DNA of 64,000 nucleotides from Bacteroides muris (ex Afrizal et al. 2022) (GCF_004793475.1 NZ_SRYZ01000011.1:35093-99092); one strand, 5' to 3'; positions 8,280-18,085 are shown, counted from the stretch's first letter. A program made the numbers and translations. The notes: generated by a model from the letters alone, not told the origin.

Positions 8280-9624
8280 TTTGGGCAGGTCTTTCACCTT
8301 GAGGTTTAGGCTTATTGTTACGGGGCGGACGACGGTTGTTATTGTTCCTTTGTTGACGTTCGCCTTGTTGCTGGTCACCCTGTTTGGGGGCTTGCCGGTC
8401 TTGTTTTTGCCTCGGTTGCCGGTCTTGCCAAGATTGTTCTCTCTGACTGTTGGCTTGGGGAGCACTCTGTTGCGGACGACCGTTTCCACTCTTTTTCTTT
8501 TTCCTGTTACGGTTGTTGTTGCTGTTTTCGCCACCGTTGCCGTCACCGCCACCCTTGCCTTTACGGTTACGGTCAAAGCGGGTGAGGCTCTCTTGTTCCA
8601 GCAAGTCTACCGGCTTTTTAGGTTCGGAGCGATGGTTTTCTTCTGTCAGGCTGTCGGGCTTGATGCCGCGTCTGTTCAAGCCGATGACCTCAAAAGCCCG
8701 TCTGCCGCTGATGGTCACCAGGTTGGCGGGGATATTCTTGTCGCTCGAGTAGGTTATCAGATTGCTCAGGATGTCAGCCTTGAAGAAGAAGAACTCGCCA
8801 TCCTTCGTTTCCAGGGTAATCTCACGTGAGGGCAGACGCTTTTGTGCTTCCACGTAACAGTCCACTTCGTAGTTGAGGCAGCATTTCAGCTTGGCGCATT
8901 GGCCGGCAAGCTTCTGCGGATTCAGGGATATGTCTTGGAAACGCGCCGCGCTGGTAGATACCGATACGAAGGAGGTCATCCAGGTGGCGCAGCAGAGTTC
9001 GCGTCCGCAAGGACCGATGCCACCGATGCGTCCTGCTTCTTGGCGGGCGCCTATCTGTTTCATCTCGATGCGTACGTGGAAGGCGTCGGCAAGAACCTTG
9101 ATGAGCTGGCGGAAGTCCACCCGCTCGTCGGCGATGTAGTAGAAGATGGCCTTGTTGCCGTCTCCCTGATATTCCACGTCGCCAATCTTCATGTTGAGGT
9201 CGAGGTCTAAGGCTATCTGACGCGAACGTATCATGGTTGAGTGTTCGCGGGCTTTTGCCTCGTTGTACTTCTCCATATCCACAGGTTTCGCCTTGCGATA
9301 AATGCGTTTGATGTCTGCCTCGGACTTGATATTGGTCTTCTTCATTTGTAGCGGTACGAGTCGTCCGGTCAGGGTTACCACACCGATGTCATGTCCGGGG
9401 GTGGCTTCTACGGCTACGATGTCGCCTTTCTCCAGAGGTATCTTGTTGCTGTTGCGGAAATAACCCTTGCGAGTATTCTTGAACTGAACCTCTACCAGCT
9501 CACTTTCATTGGCATTGCCCGGAATGTCTGCCAGCCAGTCGTAGGTGTTCAGTTGCTTGTCCTGCCTGCCGCAACTCTTGCAGCACAGGCCTCCGCTTCC
9601 GTTATGTAGTTTAAATTCCATCAT
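8257..9624 (-). CDS. PSP1 domain protein, RicT/YaaT family
   Basis: Proteins of this family form iron-sulfur-containing regulatory complexes in Bacillus (RicT/YaaT); the Bacteroides role is not established. The 455-residue product has a cysteine-rich N-terminus (CCKSCGRQ, residues 14-21), the PSP1 core, and the hallmark GPCGRELCC followed by a stretch with LAGQCAKLKCCLNYE. From about residue 340 it becomes a low-complexity tail rich in Asn, Gln, Arg and Lys, typical of Bacteroidetes versions. It lies between holB and gldH on the minus strand, a conserved arrangement. Confidence 0.9.
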   Translation of the reverse strand: MMEFKLHNGSGGLCCKSCGRQDKQLNTYDWLADIPGNANESELVEVQFKNTRKGYFRNSNKIPLEKGDIVAVEATPGHDIGVVTLTGRLVPLQMKKTNIKSEADIKRIYRKAKPVDMEKYNEAKAREHSTMIRSRQIALDLDLNMKIGDVEYQGDGNKAIFYYIADERVDFRQLIKVLADAFHVRIEMKQIGARQEAGRIGGIGPCGRELCCATWMTSFVSVSTSAARFQDISLNPQKLAGQCAKLKCCLNYEVDCYVEAQKRLPSREITLETKDGEFFFFKADILSNLITYSSDKNIPANLVTISGRRAFEVIGLNRRGIKPDSLTEENHRSEPKKPVDLLEQESLTRFDRNRKGKGGGDGNGGENSNNNRNRKKKKSGNGRPQQSAPQANSQREQSWQDRQPRQKQDRQAPKQGDQQQGERQQRNNNNRRPPRNNKPKPQGERPAQNDKPTQE

Positions 9625-9629
9625 CTGAT

Positions 9630-9662
9630 TTATTTACTATTTGACTATTTACTATTTGATAC
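9630..9662. repeat. TTTACTATTTGAC word repeat
   Basis: The holB-PSP1 spacer contains overlapping copies of TTTACTATTTGA. It resembles in style, but not in exact word, the ATTTACGATT spacers near the mre cluster. Confidence 0.45.
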
Positions 9663-9688
9663 TTTGCATTTCATTGTTTTGCCACCTT

Positions 9689-10816
9689 TCATTGTTTCAA
9701 CAGCACAATCATCTTTAGCGAGAAGTCGAAGAACACCATGCGGGCGTTTACGTTCTGCTCGATGTGGCGTTGTGCCTCACTTAGTTCGTCCATGATACCC
9801 ATGACATTCCGTTCGTTGACAAAGGGGGCGAAACGGGTGGCGAAGTTTTGTTCGGGCAACGTCATGTAGTTCATCTCCTTACGATGCAGGTTGTAGATGA
9901 AGTTCTCGCGGGTCATACGCTGGCAGTAGTCCAGGAAGTTTTTCTGCCGTTCGCGTCCCATGGCGGCAAGTTGCTCGCTCCATTGTTTCATTTCCCGTAT
10001 CTTGCGCTGGTAGGAGAGACGCATCAAGCTGACAAAGAGATTGAAGAACAGTTCGTTCTCCTCATTCAGGTGGATGGTTTCCAGCGCTTTGATGAAGTCG
10101 CCGTTTGCCAGATGGGCTATCGTCTCGCTGTCACGGGGCTGCACTCCGTATTTCTGCTGCAGAGCTTCGGCTATGTCGGCTTCTTCAATCTTGGGGATGT
10201 TGAAGCGCTGCGTGCGGCTGAGGATGGTAGGCAGTATCATTTCCGGAGCTTCGGAGATGAGGAGGAATATCGTTCTTTCGGGTGGCTCTTCCAGTAGCTT
10301 CAGTAGCTTGTTGGCGCAGACCTCGTGCATTTTTTCGGGTAGCCATACGATGGTCACTTTGTAACCTCCTTCGCTGGACTTCAGGCTGAGTTTGCGAGTT
10401 ATCTCATCACTCTCTTTGGCGTAGATGATGGCTTGTCCGTTTTCGGCATCCATTTCGTTCAGCCAATGGTTCAGCCCGAAATAGGGACTGTTCAGCAGAA
10501 GGCGTCGCCAGTTGGCGATATAATCGTCGCAGACTTCCTTTTTCCCTTTGGCGCTTTTGACGATAGGGTATACGAAGTGTACGTCGGGATGCACCAGCTT
10601 GTTCCATTTCACGCAGGAAGGGCAGGTGCCGCATGCATCGGTTTCCGTCCGGTGGGGACAGCAGAGATAGCGGGCATAGGCAAGTGCCAATGGGAGTTTT
10701 CCTACTCCGGCAGAGCCGCAGAAAAGTTGTGCGTGGGGGATGCGTCCTTCCTGCACTTCTTGTATCAGCCTTTGTTTGGCTGCCTCTTGACCTATTATCT
10801 CCTTGAAACTGAACAC
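9689..10816 (-). CDS. holB: DNA polymerase III delta-prime subunit
   Basis: This is a clamp-loader subunit that helps load the beta clamp during replication. The 375-residue protein has an AAA+ N-terminal domain with Walker A GSAGVGKLPLA (near residue 34), a four-cysteine zinc module CCPHRTETDACGTCPSC (about residues 52-68), and the clamp-loader segment KLLKLLEEPPERTIFLL. The zinc module and the altered Walker A (K followed by L) fit delta-prime rather than the active ATPase DnaX. It heads the holB, PSP1, gldH run. Confidence 0.95.
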   Translation of the reverse strand: MFSFKEIIGQEAAKQRLIQEVQEGRIPHAQLFCGSAGVGKLPLALAYARYLCCPHRTETDACGTCPSCVKWNKLVHPDVHFVYPIVKSAKGKKEVCDDYIANWRRLLLNSPYFGLNHWLNEMDAENGQAIIYAKESDEITRKLSLKSSEGGYKVTIVWLPEKMHEVCANKLLKLLEEPPERTIFLLISEAPEMILPTILSRTQRFNIPKIEEADIAEALQQKYGVQPRDSETIAHLANGDFIKALETIHLNEENELFFNLFVSLMRLSYQRKIREMKQWSEQLAAMGRERQKNFLDYCQRMTRENFIYNLHRKEMNYMTLPEQNFATRFAPFVNERNVMGIMDELSEAQRHIEQNVNARMVFFDFSLKMIVLLKQ

Positions 10817-10846
10817 GGGTTAATTAGTTATGAGTTATTACTTGTG

Positions 10847-10888
10847 ACACTGCCAGTTGCCAATTGTCAACTATCAGTCATCCATTGT
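10847..10888. repeat. CAATTGTCAACT-type dispersed repeat
   Basis: The metF-holB spacer contains the words GCCAATTGTCAACTATCAG. The reverse complement, GTTGACAATTG, closely resembles the repeat found inside the FAD oxidoreductase gene at 21881-21915. This points to one dispersed repeat family that sits both between and within genes. Confidence 0.55.
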
Positions 10889-11842
10889 TTAGTAGATTTG
10901 TTTGGCTACTTCCCTGATGCTGTCTGTGGCTCCTACCGAGTAGAAGTGGAGGCTTGGGACGCCATGGGCTATCAGCTCTTTGCACTGCTGCACGCACCAT
11001 TCGATACCCGCTTGCTGGGCTTCCGCATCGGTATTGCACTTCAGAACCTCTTGGGTCAGTTCCTCGGGCAAATCTACTTTGAACGTCTTGGGTATCATGC
11101 TGAGTTGTGACAGCTTCTTGAAGGGTTTGATGCCCGGGATAATCGGGATGGTGACACCGGCTTGACGGGCGCGCTTCACGAAGTCGAAATATTTCCGGTT
11201 GTCGTAGAAGAGCTGGGTCACGGCATACTCCGCACCCATTTCCATTTTCTTCTTCAGCCAGTGGATGTCAGTATCCATGTTGGGAGCTTCTTCATGCTTT
11301 TCCGGATAGCATGCCACACCGTATGAAAACGGGGTATTGGTGACTTTCATCTCGGAGCCGTCCACAAAGATGCCTTTGTTGAAGTTATTGATTTGTTCCT
11401 GTAGTTCGATGGCGTGGTGATAACCGTTGCCCACGGGGATAAACGAGGATTCGTGCTTTGCCTTGTCCCCACGAAGTACCAGCAGGTCGGTGATGCCGAG
11501 GAATTGCAGGTCGAGCAGCACGTACTCCGTCTCCTCGCGGGTGAAGCCGCTGCAAAGGATGTGCGGCACCATGGTGATGTTGTATTTATTCTGGATGGCA
11601 GCGGCTACGGCTACGGTTCCGGGGCGGCGGCGCAGGCGGTTCCGCTGGAACAATCCGTTGCCGAGGTCTTTGTACACATATTCGCTGCGGTGCGTGGTGA
11701 TGTTGATATATTTAGGGTCGAATTCCCGTAACGTATCTATGGTCTGATACAGCTTTTCGATGCCTGTACCTTTCAGTGGTGGCAATATTTCAAAGGAAAA
11801 AGCTGTTCTTTCGTTACTGTTTATCAGGTCGATTACTCTCAT
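10889..11842 (-). CDS. metF: 5,10-methylenetetrahydrofolate reductase
   Basis: This flavoenzyme makes 5-methyl-THF for methionine synthesis. The start is placed at the ATG giving MRVIDLINSNER, 14 codons inside the open frame, because this gives the standard family N-terminus; the product is 317 residues. Motifs include FSFEILPPLKG near residue 17, a (beta-alpha)8 fold with VLRGDKAKH, ACYPEKHEEAP and ITQLFYDN-like AVTQLFYDN, and GIKPF. It stands alone but lies 2.3 kb from metA, another methionine gene. Confidence 0.97.
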   Translation of the reverse strand: MRVIDLINSNERTAFSFEILPPLKGTGIEKLYQTIDTLREFDPKYINITTHRSEYVYKDLGNGLFQRNRLRRRPGTVAVAAAIQNKYNITMVPHILCSGFTREETEYVLLDLQFLGITDLLVLRGDKAKHESSFIPVGNGYHHAIELQEQINNFNKGIFVDGSEMKVTNTPFSYGVACYPEKHEEAPNMDTDIHWLKKKMEMGAEYAVTQLFYDNRKYFDFVKRARQAGVTIPIIPGIKPFKKLSQLSMIPKTFKVDLPEELTQEVLKCNTDAEAQQAGIEWCVQQCKELIAHGVPSLHFYSVGATDSIREVAKQIY

Positions 11843-11933
11843 TTCTTTTTCGTTATCTTTGTCCGGTTGGCAAGAAACTTGCACATTGGGAACAAAAATA
11901 CGAAAAAGAAATGAGAAATGCCGGAATTGCCGG

Positions 11934-13841
11934 CTATTCTTTTATACAGCGAATGGAAAGGGCTTTATAATAGGGCTTGCCGGTGACATGGGCGGTGCTT
12001 TTGACAAACTCGTTGCTTTCGCCGAGAAAGTAAAAGGTGCTTTCCGAAAGTGTATGCTTTGTGTAGTCCCAACTCCAAAAGGCGGTCATCTTGTTTGGGC
12101 TGTTGTGGCTCTTGTTGTACCACATTCCTACGGGGAAAGCATTGAATCGGGTATGGTTGTTGACGGGGACAACTTCGCCGGATACCATTACCTGCCATTC
12201 TCCTGCTTTTAGTATGGAGGTATCGTTGTCGGTGTAGTTTTTCAGTTGCTCCCAGTCTGTATCCGATGGAATTTTCCAGCCTTCGGGAGCCAACTCTCCT
12301 GCCAGTATGGCTTCTCCATTGTAAAAATAAATATCATATTTGTCCGGCTTGTAATATCCGGCTTTGTCCGTTCCCAAGTCAATCTGTTTTTTCAGGGGAG
12401 TTCCGTCACGGTAGGTGGTGGCATGAAGCTCTCCACCCATCCAGTATTGGGCTCCAATCTTGACAATGGGGTATTCGGTAGACACTCCTTTTCTGATGTC
12501 TCGAAGGGTGTGGCATGCCACATTCACTTTGATGGCGTTTTCCGGCTTTTCCAGAAGCAGCTTATGGTTGTTGTCTATATAGAACTTGTCTATGCCGGCA
12601 GATTCTCCTTTTGTGTAGGTAAATCCATAGTCGTCTGTATTCCAGCTTATTCTTCCTCCGCAGATGCTGTCTTTACGGTCTGCGAGTTGTAGGATGATTC
12701 CATTGCTCAGGTCGGTCTCTTCATTTTCACCTATGGGATAGGCTATAATGGCTCTGGAAGTCAATGACGCTGATTTGAGATATTCCCTACATACTTCTGC
12801 AACGGGTACTCCTTCGTGATAAATTCTGTATACATTTGAAAGAGAAAAGGAGAGAGCGGAGATATGTATGGCAGTGTAATCTTCCATATTGTCGGTGTCA
12901 ATGGGAGGGAGGCTGCTCCATTCCTTGATTTTTCCGGCAAAGCTGCTCAGTACGTTGCTGTTGCTCTGCATGGCTGATATGTTGATGGTACATTGGGTGC
13001 TGCTGTTCATTTCCACGTCGGGTATTGCACAACTGTATATACGTCCGTTCCACTCCATAATGAAGGATTGTTTGCCGTCGTTTATCGTTTGGGGTATGAT
13101 GATGAATTCCTTGCCGGTAAGTTTGTTGTCTTTGACGTTCCACTCGCCGGAGGCTATGATGTCTTGTGTTCCTGCAAGATTACTGAAAGTCCCGTCCTCC
13201 AGATTATAATCGGCCGAGGTCTTGAGCCCGGTTGCGATGATGCGCGGATTGGCTTTCAGCAAATCATTGGCGGAGTTGCTTGCGTCAGGAGTCAAAGAGA
13301 TTGCCAGTTTGGACAGCTTGTGCTGGAACTCCAAGGTTACAGATTTGGTCTTATTGGTGATTCCTTGCGCTTTGGCTACCAAAAAGTCACTTTGTGCGCG
13401 GTTCTTCTCATTGCTTTGGTCTGTCTGTACGGATACGGGAAGGACGGACGTACCGGCGGCTACCCCTTCGGTTTGGTAAGGGTGGTAACTGATAAAGTCC
13501 AGTGGTACATCTCCTTCCGGATAGAATACTGTCTTTTTGGCAACCAGTGTGGAGCCTTCCGTATATTCCAGAACCAGATTGTCAATATACCGTTTTCCCT
13601 TGATGGAGCCGGAGGAAGTGGTTGCAAACAAACCCATTCTGTCTCCTTTTTCAAAGGTGGTGTTTGTGACCTTGGTGTTTGCCTTTTCCATTTTGATAGA
13701 GAACGTAATAGGTATCGTCCCTTCCTTAATTTCCACTTCTGGTTCTTCATCAATCCGATTCACACAAGCTGTATTTCCTAAGGACATGCAGCAGAATAAA
13801 GAGGCTGCTAAGACTCCTTTTGCAAGAATAAGTTTTTTCAT
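11934..13841 (-). CDS. Fimbrillin-like lipoprotein with C-terminal FISUMP-type domain
   Basis: This is a probable cell-surface fimbrial protein of the Mfa-like/FimA superfamily, exported as a lipoprotein. The start at 13841 (MKKLILAK) puts the signal peptide directly at the N-terminus; the lipobox ends GNTAC, near residue 26. Residues about 40-320 match a fimbrillin fold in pattern (TFEKGDRMGLFA, FQHKLSKLAISL, IIPQTI). The C-terminal ~200 residues look like the Fibrobacter major paralogous (FISUMP) domain: GAQYWMGGEL, EGWKIPSDTDWEQL, and a closing LSIRCIKE. No fimbrial operon partners are next to it. The product is about 635 residues. Confidence 0.8.
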   Translation of the reverse strand: MKKLILAKGVLAASLFCCMSLGNTACVNRIDEEPEVEIKEGTIPITFSIKMEKANTKVTNTTFEKGDRMGLFATTSSGSIKGKRYIDNLVLEYTEGSTLVAKKTVFYPEGDVPLDFISYHPYQTEGVAAGTSVLPVSVQTDQSNEKNRAQSDFLVAKAQGITNKTKSVTLEFQHKLSKLAISLTPDASNSANDLLKANPRIIATGLKTSADYNLEDGTFSNLAGTQDIIASGEWNVKDNKLTGKEFIIIPQTINDGKQSFIMEWNGRIYSCAIPDVEMNSSTQCTINISAMQSNSNVLSSFAGKIKEWSSLPPIDTDNMEDYTAIHISALSFSLSNVYRIYHEGVPVAEVCREYLKSASLTSRAIIAYPIGENEETDLSNGIILQLADRKDSICGGRISWNTDDYGFTYTKGESAGIDKFYIDNNHKLLLEKPENAIKVNVACHTLRDIRKGVSTEYPIVKIGAQYWMGGELHATTYRDGTPLKKQIDLGTDKAGYYKPDKYDIYFYNGEAILAGELAPEGWKIPSDTDWEQLKNYTDNDTSILKAGEWQVMVSGEVVPVNNHTRFNAFPVGMWYNKSHNSPNKMTAFWSWDYTKHTLSESTFYFLGESNEFVKSTAHVTGKPYYKALSIRCIKE

Positions 13842-14184
13842 TGTATTATTATTGCGGGGCAACGGTTTTTCCGCTTTCCCAGTTATACTTAATAGACCTT
13901 GTCTTAACTTAAAATGAGGATTTAGCAGAGCTATAACTGGTATGGAAAAGTCTTTTACGCTTTTGAATGCTAATTATCGGCATCATGCTTGATGCTGCAG
14001 TGCTTTTAAATCTTGTTTTTTAATAATTTTTATAAGGTTCGGGTGCAAATATAAGGAAACGTGTTAAATAAAGAGGGATAAATCAATAAAACTTTTATAG
14101 TTTATTTATCACACTCTGATTTTTTGCCTAACTTTACACGCTAAAATCATAGACAGTAATAAGTTAAACCATAGATATAAGCTC
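13842..14184. other. Intergenic region between the fimbrillin-like gene and metA
   Basis: This AT-rich, 343-base divergent spacer has no ORF. It holds a good -7 element for the leftward gene (see 14046-14053) and a small dyad GCATCAtgcTTGATGC near 13980-13996. A weaker rightward -7, TAACTTTA at 14129-14136, may serve metA. I looked for a SAM-type riboswitch before metA and found none. Confidence 0.6.
14046..14053 (-). promoter_or_regulatory. Putative -7 element for the fimbrillin-like gene
   Basis: On the minus strand this reads TATATTTG, a perfect TAnnTTTG. It implies a 5' leader of about 200 bases for the fimbrillin-like gene. Confidence 0.5.
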
Positions 14185-15102
14185 ATGCCTTTAAATTTAC
14201 CCGATAAACTACCTGCTATCGAGTTGCTGAAAGAGGAGAATATTTTTGTCATTGACAATTCCCGGGCAACCCAGCAGGATATCCGTCCGTTGCGTATTGT
14301 TATTCTGAATTTGATGCCGTTAAAGATTACTACGGAAACGGACTTGGTGCGTCTGCTTTCCAATACTCCGCTTCAGGTGGAAATATCGTTCATGAAGATA
14401 AAAAGCCATACTTCCAAGAACACTCCGATGGAGCACATGAAAGCGTTCTATACGGACTTTGACAAGATGCGCGATGAAAAGTACGACGGCATGATTATCA
14501 CCGGTGCTCCGGTAGAACAGATGGATTTTGAGGAGGTGACTTATTGGGATGAGATTACCGGGATATTCGACTGGGCACGTACGCATGTCACCTCTACTCT
14601 CTATATCTGCTGGGCGGCGCAGGCAGGGCTCTATCATCATTATGGAGTGTCGAAGCATGCACTGGATAAGAAGATGTTCGGTATCTTTGAACATCGTACC
14701 CTGCAGCCGTTGCATCCCATTTTCCGAGGATTTGATGATATGTTCTATGTGCCGCATAGCCGTCACACGGAAGTGCGCCGGGAAGATATACTGAAGATTC
14801 CGGAATTGACGTTGCTTTCCGAGTCGGAGGATGCCGGTGTATATATGGCAGTGGCCCGTGGAGGGCGTGAGTTCTTCGTGACCGGCCATTCGGAATACTC
14901 TCCGTTGACGCTGGACACAGAGTATCGACGTGACTTGAATAAGGGCCTGCCCATCGAGATGCCCCGTAACTACTATGTGGACGATGACCCGGACAAAGGA
15001 GTGCTGGTGCGTTGGCGCGCCCATGCCAATTTGTTGTTCTCCAATTGGCTGAATTATTTCGTATATCAGGAGACGCCGTATAATATCAACGATATAGAAT
15101 GA
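14185..15102 (+). CDS. metA: Homoserine O-acyltransferase, MetA family, likely acetyl-specific
   Basis: This enzyme activates homoserine for methionine synthesis. The 305-residue protein carries the catalytic Cys142 (YICWAAQAG), His235 and Glu237 (GHSEY) at the same positions as E. coli MetA. Residue 111 is Glu (GAPVEQMDF). Work on the Bacillus cereus enzyme showed that Glu at this position favours acetyl-CoA, whereas E. coli has Gly and uses succinyl-CoA. I therefore infer homoserine O-acetyltransferase activity in spite of the MetA name. It is followed 26 bases later by the U32 gene. Confidence 0.93.
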   Translation: MPLNLPDKLPAIELLKEENIFVIDNSRATQQDIRPLRIVILNLMPLKITTETDLVRLLSNTPLQVEISFMKIKSHTSKNTPMEHMKAFYTDFDKMRDEKYDGMIITGAPVEQMDFEEVTYWDEITGIFDWARTHVTSTLYICWAAQAGLYHHYGVSKHALDKKMFGIFEHRTLQPLHPIFRGFDDMFYVPHSRHTEVRREDILKIPELTLLSESEDAGVYMAVARGGREFFVTGHSEYSPLTLDTEYRRDLNKGLPIEMPRNYYVDDDPDKGVLVRWRAHANLLFSNWLNYFVYQETPYNINDIE

Positions 15103-15128
15103 GTCGTGAGTAATTTGTAACTGAACAA

Positions 15129-16994
15129 ATGATAAAACAACGTAAAATAGAGCTGCTGGCTCCTGCCAAGAATTTGGAGTGTGGCATAGAAGCCGTGAAT
15201 CATGGAGCGGATGCGGTCTACATCGGTGCACCCAAGTTCGGTGCGCGTGCCGCTGCCGTCAACTCTTTGGAGGATATTGCAGTCTTGGTGGAGCATGCCC
15301 ATTTGTATAATGCCCGTATCTATGTGACGGTCAATACCATTCTGAAAGAAGAAGAGCTGAAGGAGACGGAGAGGATGATTTGGGAATTGTACCGCATCGG
15401 GGTGGATGCGCTGATTGTGCAGGACATGGGGATTACGCGGCTGAATTTGCCACCCATCCCGTTGCATGGCAGTACGCAGATGGATAACCGTACGCCGGAG
15501 AAAGTACGTTTTCTTGCCGATGCCGGTTTCCGTCAGGTTGTGCTGGCACGCGAGTTGTCGTTGCAGGAGATACGCGGTATCCACGAGGCTTGTCCCGACG
15601 TGCCGCTCGAGGTTTTTGTACACGGGGCTCTTTGTGTCAGTTATAGCGGGCAGTGCTATGTCAGCCAGGCCTGTTTCGGACGGAGTGCCAACCGGGGGGA
15701 ATGTGCGCAATTCTGCCGTTTGCCCTTCAGCCTGGCAGATGCCGATGGCAAGACTATTGTGCACGACAAGCATCTGCTTTCTTTGAAAGACCTCAACCAA
15801 AGCGAGGTGTTGGAAGAACTGCTGGATGCCGGAGCCACTTCCCTGAAGATAGAAGGCCGTTTGAAGGATGTGACCTATGTGAAGAATGTGACGGCGGCTT
15901 ACCGTAGGAAACTAGATGCCATCTTTGCCCGTCGCAAGGAATATGCCCGTGCTTCTTCAGGCACCTGCCGTTTTGATTTCCGGCCACAGTTGGACAAGAG
16001 TTTCAGTCGTGGTTTCACTCATTATTTCCTGCAAGGAAGAGGAGGGGAAATTACTTCATTCGATACGCCCAAATCTTTGGGAGAAGAGATGGGCACCTTG
16101 AAGGAGCAGCGCAGAGGCTATCTCACTGTGGCCGGTGTAAAGCCTTTCCACAACGGAGACGGTGTCTGTTTTCTGGATGAGCAGGGACGTTTGCAAGGTT
16201 TCCGTATCAACCGGGTGGATGGCAACAAACTCTATCCGGCAGGGGAAGTGCCTCGTATCAGACCGCGTACCCGGCTTTATCGTAACTTCGACCAGGAGTT
16301 TGAACGTGCCCTTACCCGTAAATCTTCCGAACGTAAAATAGGTGTTTGTTGGGAGTTGGCAGATACTTCTTTCGGATTCAGCCTGACGGCTGCGGACGAA
16401 GATGATAACCGCGTGACACTCTCTTTCCCTTATCCGAAGGAGTTGGCACGTACACCGCAGGCGGATAACCTGCGCAGCCAACTGGTTAAGTTGGGAAATA
16501 CCCCTTTCGAGGTAGCCGGGCATCTGTCAGAAGAGGCGTCGGGTATCAGGCTCAATCTTTCTGCGAACTGGTTCCTTCCTGCTTCTGTGGTGGCAGACTG
16601 GCGCCGGCAGGTGATAGATAAGCTGATTGTGGCCCGGCGTGTTACTTGTCGTCGTGAGCTGGCCGTCTGGAAACCGACAAGCCATGTTTTCCCGGCTACT
16701 TCGCTGACCTATTTGGGCAATGTGATGAACAGTGCTGCCCGGAGTTTCTACCATGAGCATGGACTTTCGTCTATAGCGCCTGCCTACGAGGTGCAAGCGG
16801 TTCCGGATGCTGTACTCATGTTCTGCAAGCATTGTCTGCGTTTCAGTATGGGATGGTGTCCCACCTATCAGAAAGGACATTCTCCTTATAGAGAACCGTA
16901 TTATTTGGTTGGAACGGACGGCAAGCGCTTCCGTTTGTCGTTTGACTGCAAGAATTGCCAGATGAAAGTCCTTGCTCATCAAGAACCGCTTTAA
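15129..16994 (+). CDS. U32 peptidase-family protein, probable RNA hydroxylation factor
   Basis: The 621-residue protein begins with the U32 pattern LLAPAKNLECGIEAVNHGADAVY and contains the diagnostic block EVFVHGALCVSYSGQC, then GECAQFCRLPF with clustered cysteines. The C-terminal half ends with a second cysteine group (CKHCLRFSMGWCPTY, CKNCQMKV). U32 members RlhA and TrhP in E. coli are needed for RNA hydroxylation, so a role in rRNA or tRNA modification is more likely than proteolysis, though which RNA is unknown. It follows metA closely and may be cotranscribed. Confidence 0.9.
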   Translation: MIKQRKIELLAPAKNLECGIEAVNHGADAVYIGAPKFGARAAAVNSLEDIAVLVEHAHLYNARIYVTVNTILKEEELKETERMIWELYRIGVDALIVQDMGITRLNLPPIPLHGSTQMDNRTPEKVRFLADAGFRQVVLARELSLQEIRGIHEACPDVPLEVFVHGALCVSYSGQCYVSQACFGRSANRGECAQFCRLPFSLADADGKTIVHDKHLLSLKDLNQSEVLEELLDAGATSLKIEGRLKDVTYVKNVTAAYRRKLDAIFARRKEYARASSGTCRFDFRPQLDKSFSRGFTHYFLQGRGGEITSFDTPKSLGEEMGTLKEQRRGYLTVAGVKPFHNGDGVCFLDEQGRLQGFRINRVDGNKLYPAGEVPRIRPRTRLYRNFDQEFERALTRKSSERKIGVCWELADTSFGFSLTAADEDDNRVTLSFPYPKELARTPQADNLRSQLVKLGNTPFEVAGHLSEEASGIRLNLSANWFLPASVVADWRRQVIDKLIVARRVTCRRELAVWKPTSHVFPATSLTYLGNVMNSAARSFYHEHGLSSIAPAYEVQAVPDAVLMFCKHCLRFSMGWCPTYQKGHSPYREPYYLVGTDGKRFRLSFDCKNCQMKVLAHQEPL

Positions 16995-17028
16995 TGAAAA
17001 ATGAGGTGTTACTAACAAATGCTTGAAA

Positions 17029-18084
17029 ATGAGTAGTGAGGAACGGAAATGTAATAAAAGGCTGGCAAATGACCGGTGCCGGGAAGCGGGTAGAGACAAG
17101 CATCCTTTGCGCTCACTGCGTTCTCTCCTGTTCTTCATTCTTTATTTTTCATGCTTCATAGCTTTAGTTTCCTGCCATTATCCCCGTCCTAATCTTGAAG
17201 ATGAGAATCTGTCTAAGGAAACGCGTGATTCGCTGACTTGTCTTTTTGAGCGGCATTATACCTGGAACGCCAATCTGGAAGTGCTGGCGGATTCCGTGAA
17301 TTTGGCTTGCCTGCCCGTGAAAGACTGCTATAACATGCTTCATCGGGGAGACCGCGTGGTTGTCGCGGAGTTTGCCATCCACCCTGCCGACAGCGTGGAC
17401 AGTGTATGGGTGAAGCTTGCCCATTCGCAGGAGGTGCAGGGATGGCTGAGGGAGTCCGAGATGCTGCATGCTTTTATTCCTACGGACAGTATTTCGCAGG
17501 CCATCTACTTGTTCAGTGATACCCATGTCTCTTATTTCATCATGATTTTTGCCTTGTTCGTGGCGGTCTGGCTGTTCCATGCTTTCCGGCGCAAGCAGTT
17601 GAAGATGGTGTACTTCAATGACATAGACAGTCTCTATCCGTTGTTGCTATGCTTGATGATGGCGTCTTGTGCCACTATTTATGAGTCTGTTCAGGTTTTT
17701 GCACCGGAAACGTGGCAGCACTTCTACTTCAATCCTACCTTGTCTCCGTTCAAGGTGCCGCTTGTGCTTTCTGCTTTTCTGATGGGTTTCTGGTTGTTCA
17801 TTGTGGTATTGCTGGCAGTGCTCGATGACTTGTTCCGCCAGCTTTCACCGGCAGCCGCCGTATTCTATCTGTTGGGGCTGGCCTCCTGCTGCATCTTCTG
17901 TTATTTCTTCTTTATCCTTGCTACATCCATCTATGTCGGATACTTGTTTTTGGCTGCTTTTGTATGGGTATTCTTCAAAAGGCTTCGTGTTTCGCTGCTG
18001 GCTTCACGCTATCGTTGCGGCAGATGCGGGCAGAAACTGAGGGAAAAAGGAGTCTGCCCGCATTGCGGAGCGATTAATGAATAA
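17029..18084 (+). CDS. Polytopic membrane lipoprotein with C-terminal zinc ribbon, function unknown
   Basis: I do not recognise a named family. The 351-residue product starts at ATG 17029 (a TTG two codons earlier is possible). It has an unusually long basic N-region, then a hydrophobic stretch ending IALVSC (Cys49), which looks like a lipobox. Residues about 50-155 are soluble and resemble an SH3-like tail in composition. About five membrane segments follow (residues 160-320). The protein ends with a CxxC...CxxC zinc ribbon: CGRCGQK and CPHCGA. It converges on the TonB receptor gene with one base between the stops. Confidence 0.75.
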   Translation: MSSEERKCNKRLANDRCREAGRDKHPLRSLRSLLFFILYFSCFIALVSCHYPRPNLEDENLSKETRDSLTCLFERHYTWNANLEVLADSVNLACLPVKDCYNMLHRGDRVVVAEFAIHPADSVDSVWVKLAHSQEVQGWLRESEMLHAFIPTDSISQAIYLFSDTHVSYFIMIFALFVAVWLFHAFRRKQLKMVYFNDIDSLYPLLLCLMMASCATIYESVQVFAPETWQHFYFNPTLSPFKVPLVLSAFLMGFWLFIVVLLAVLDDLFRQLSPAAAVFYLLGLASCCIFCYFFFILATSIYVGYLFLAAFVWVFFKRLRVSLLASRYRCGRCGQKLREKGVCPHCGAINE

Positions 18085-18085
18085 A

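Noticed and set aside
8280..8576. N-terminal extension of the GldH open frame
   Set aside because: It is the alternative frame of the low-complexity tail of the PSP1 gene; the lipoprotein signal begins at 8279.
14100..14184. SAM riboswitch upstream of metA
   Set aside because: The spacer lacks the conserved cores of SAM-I, SAM-II or SAM/SAH aptamers as far as can be seen by eye.
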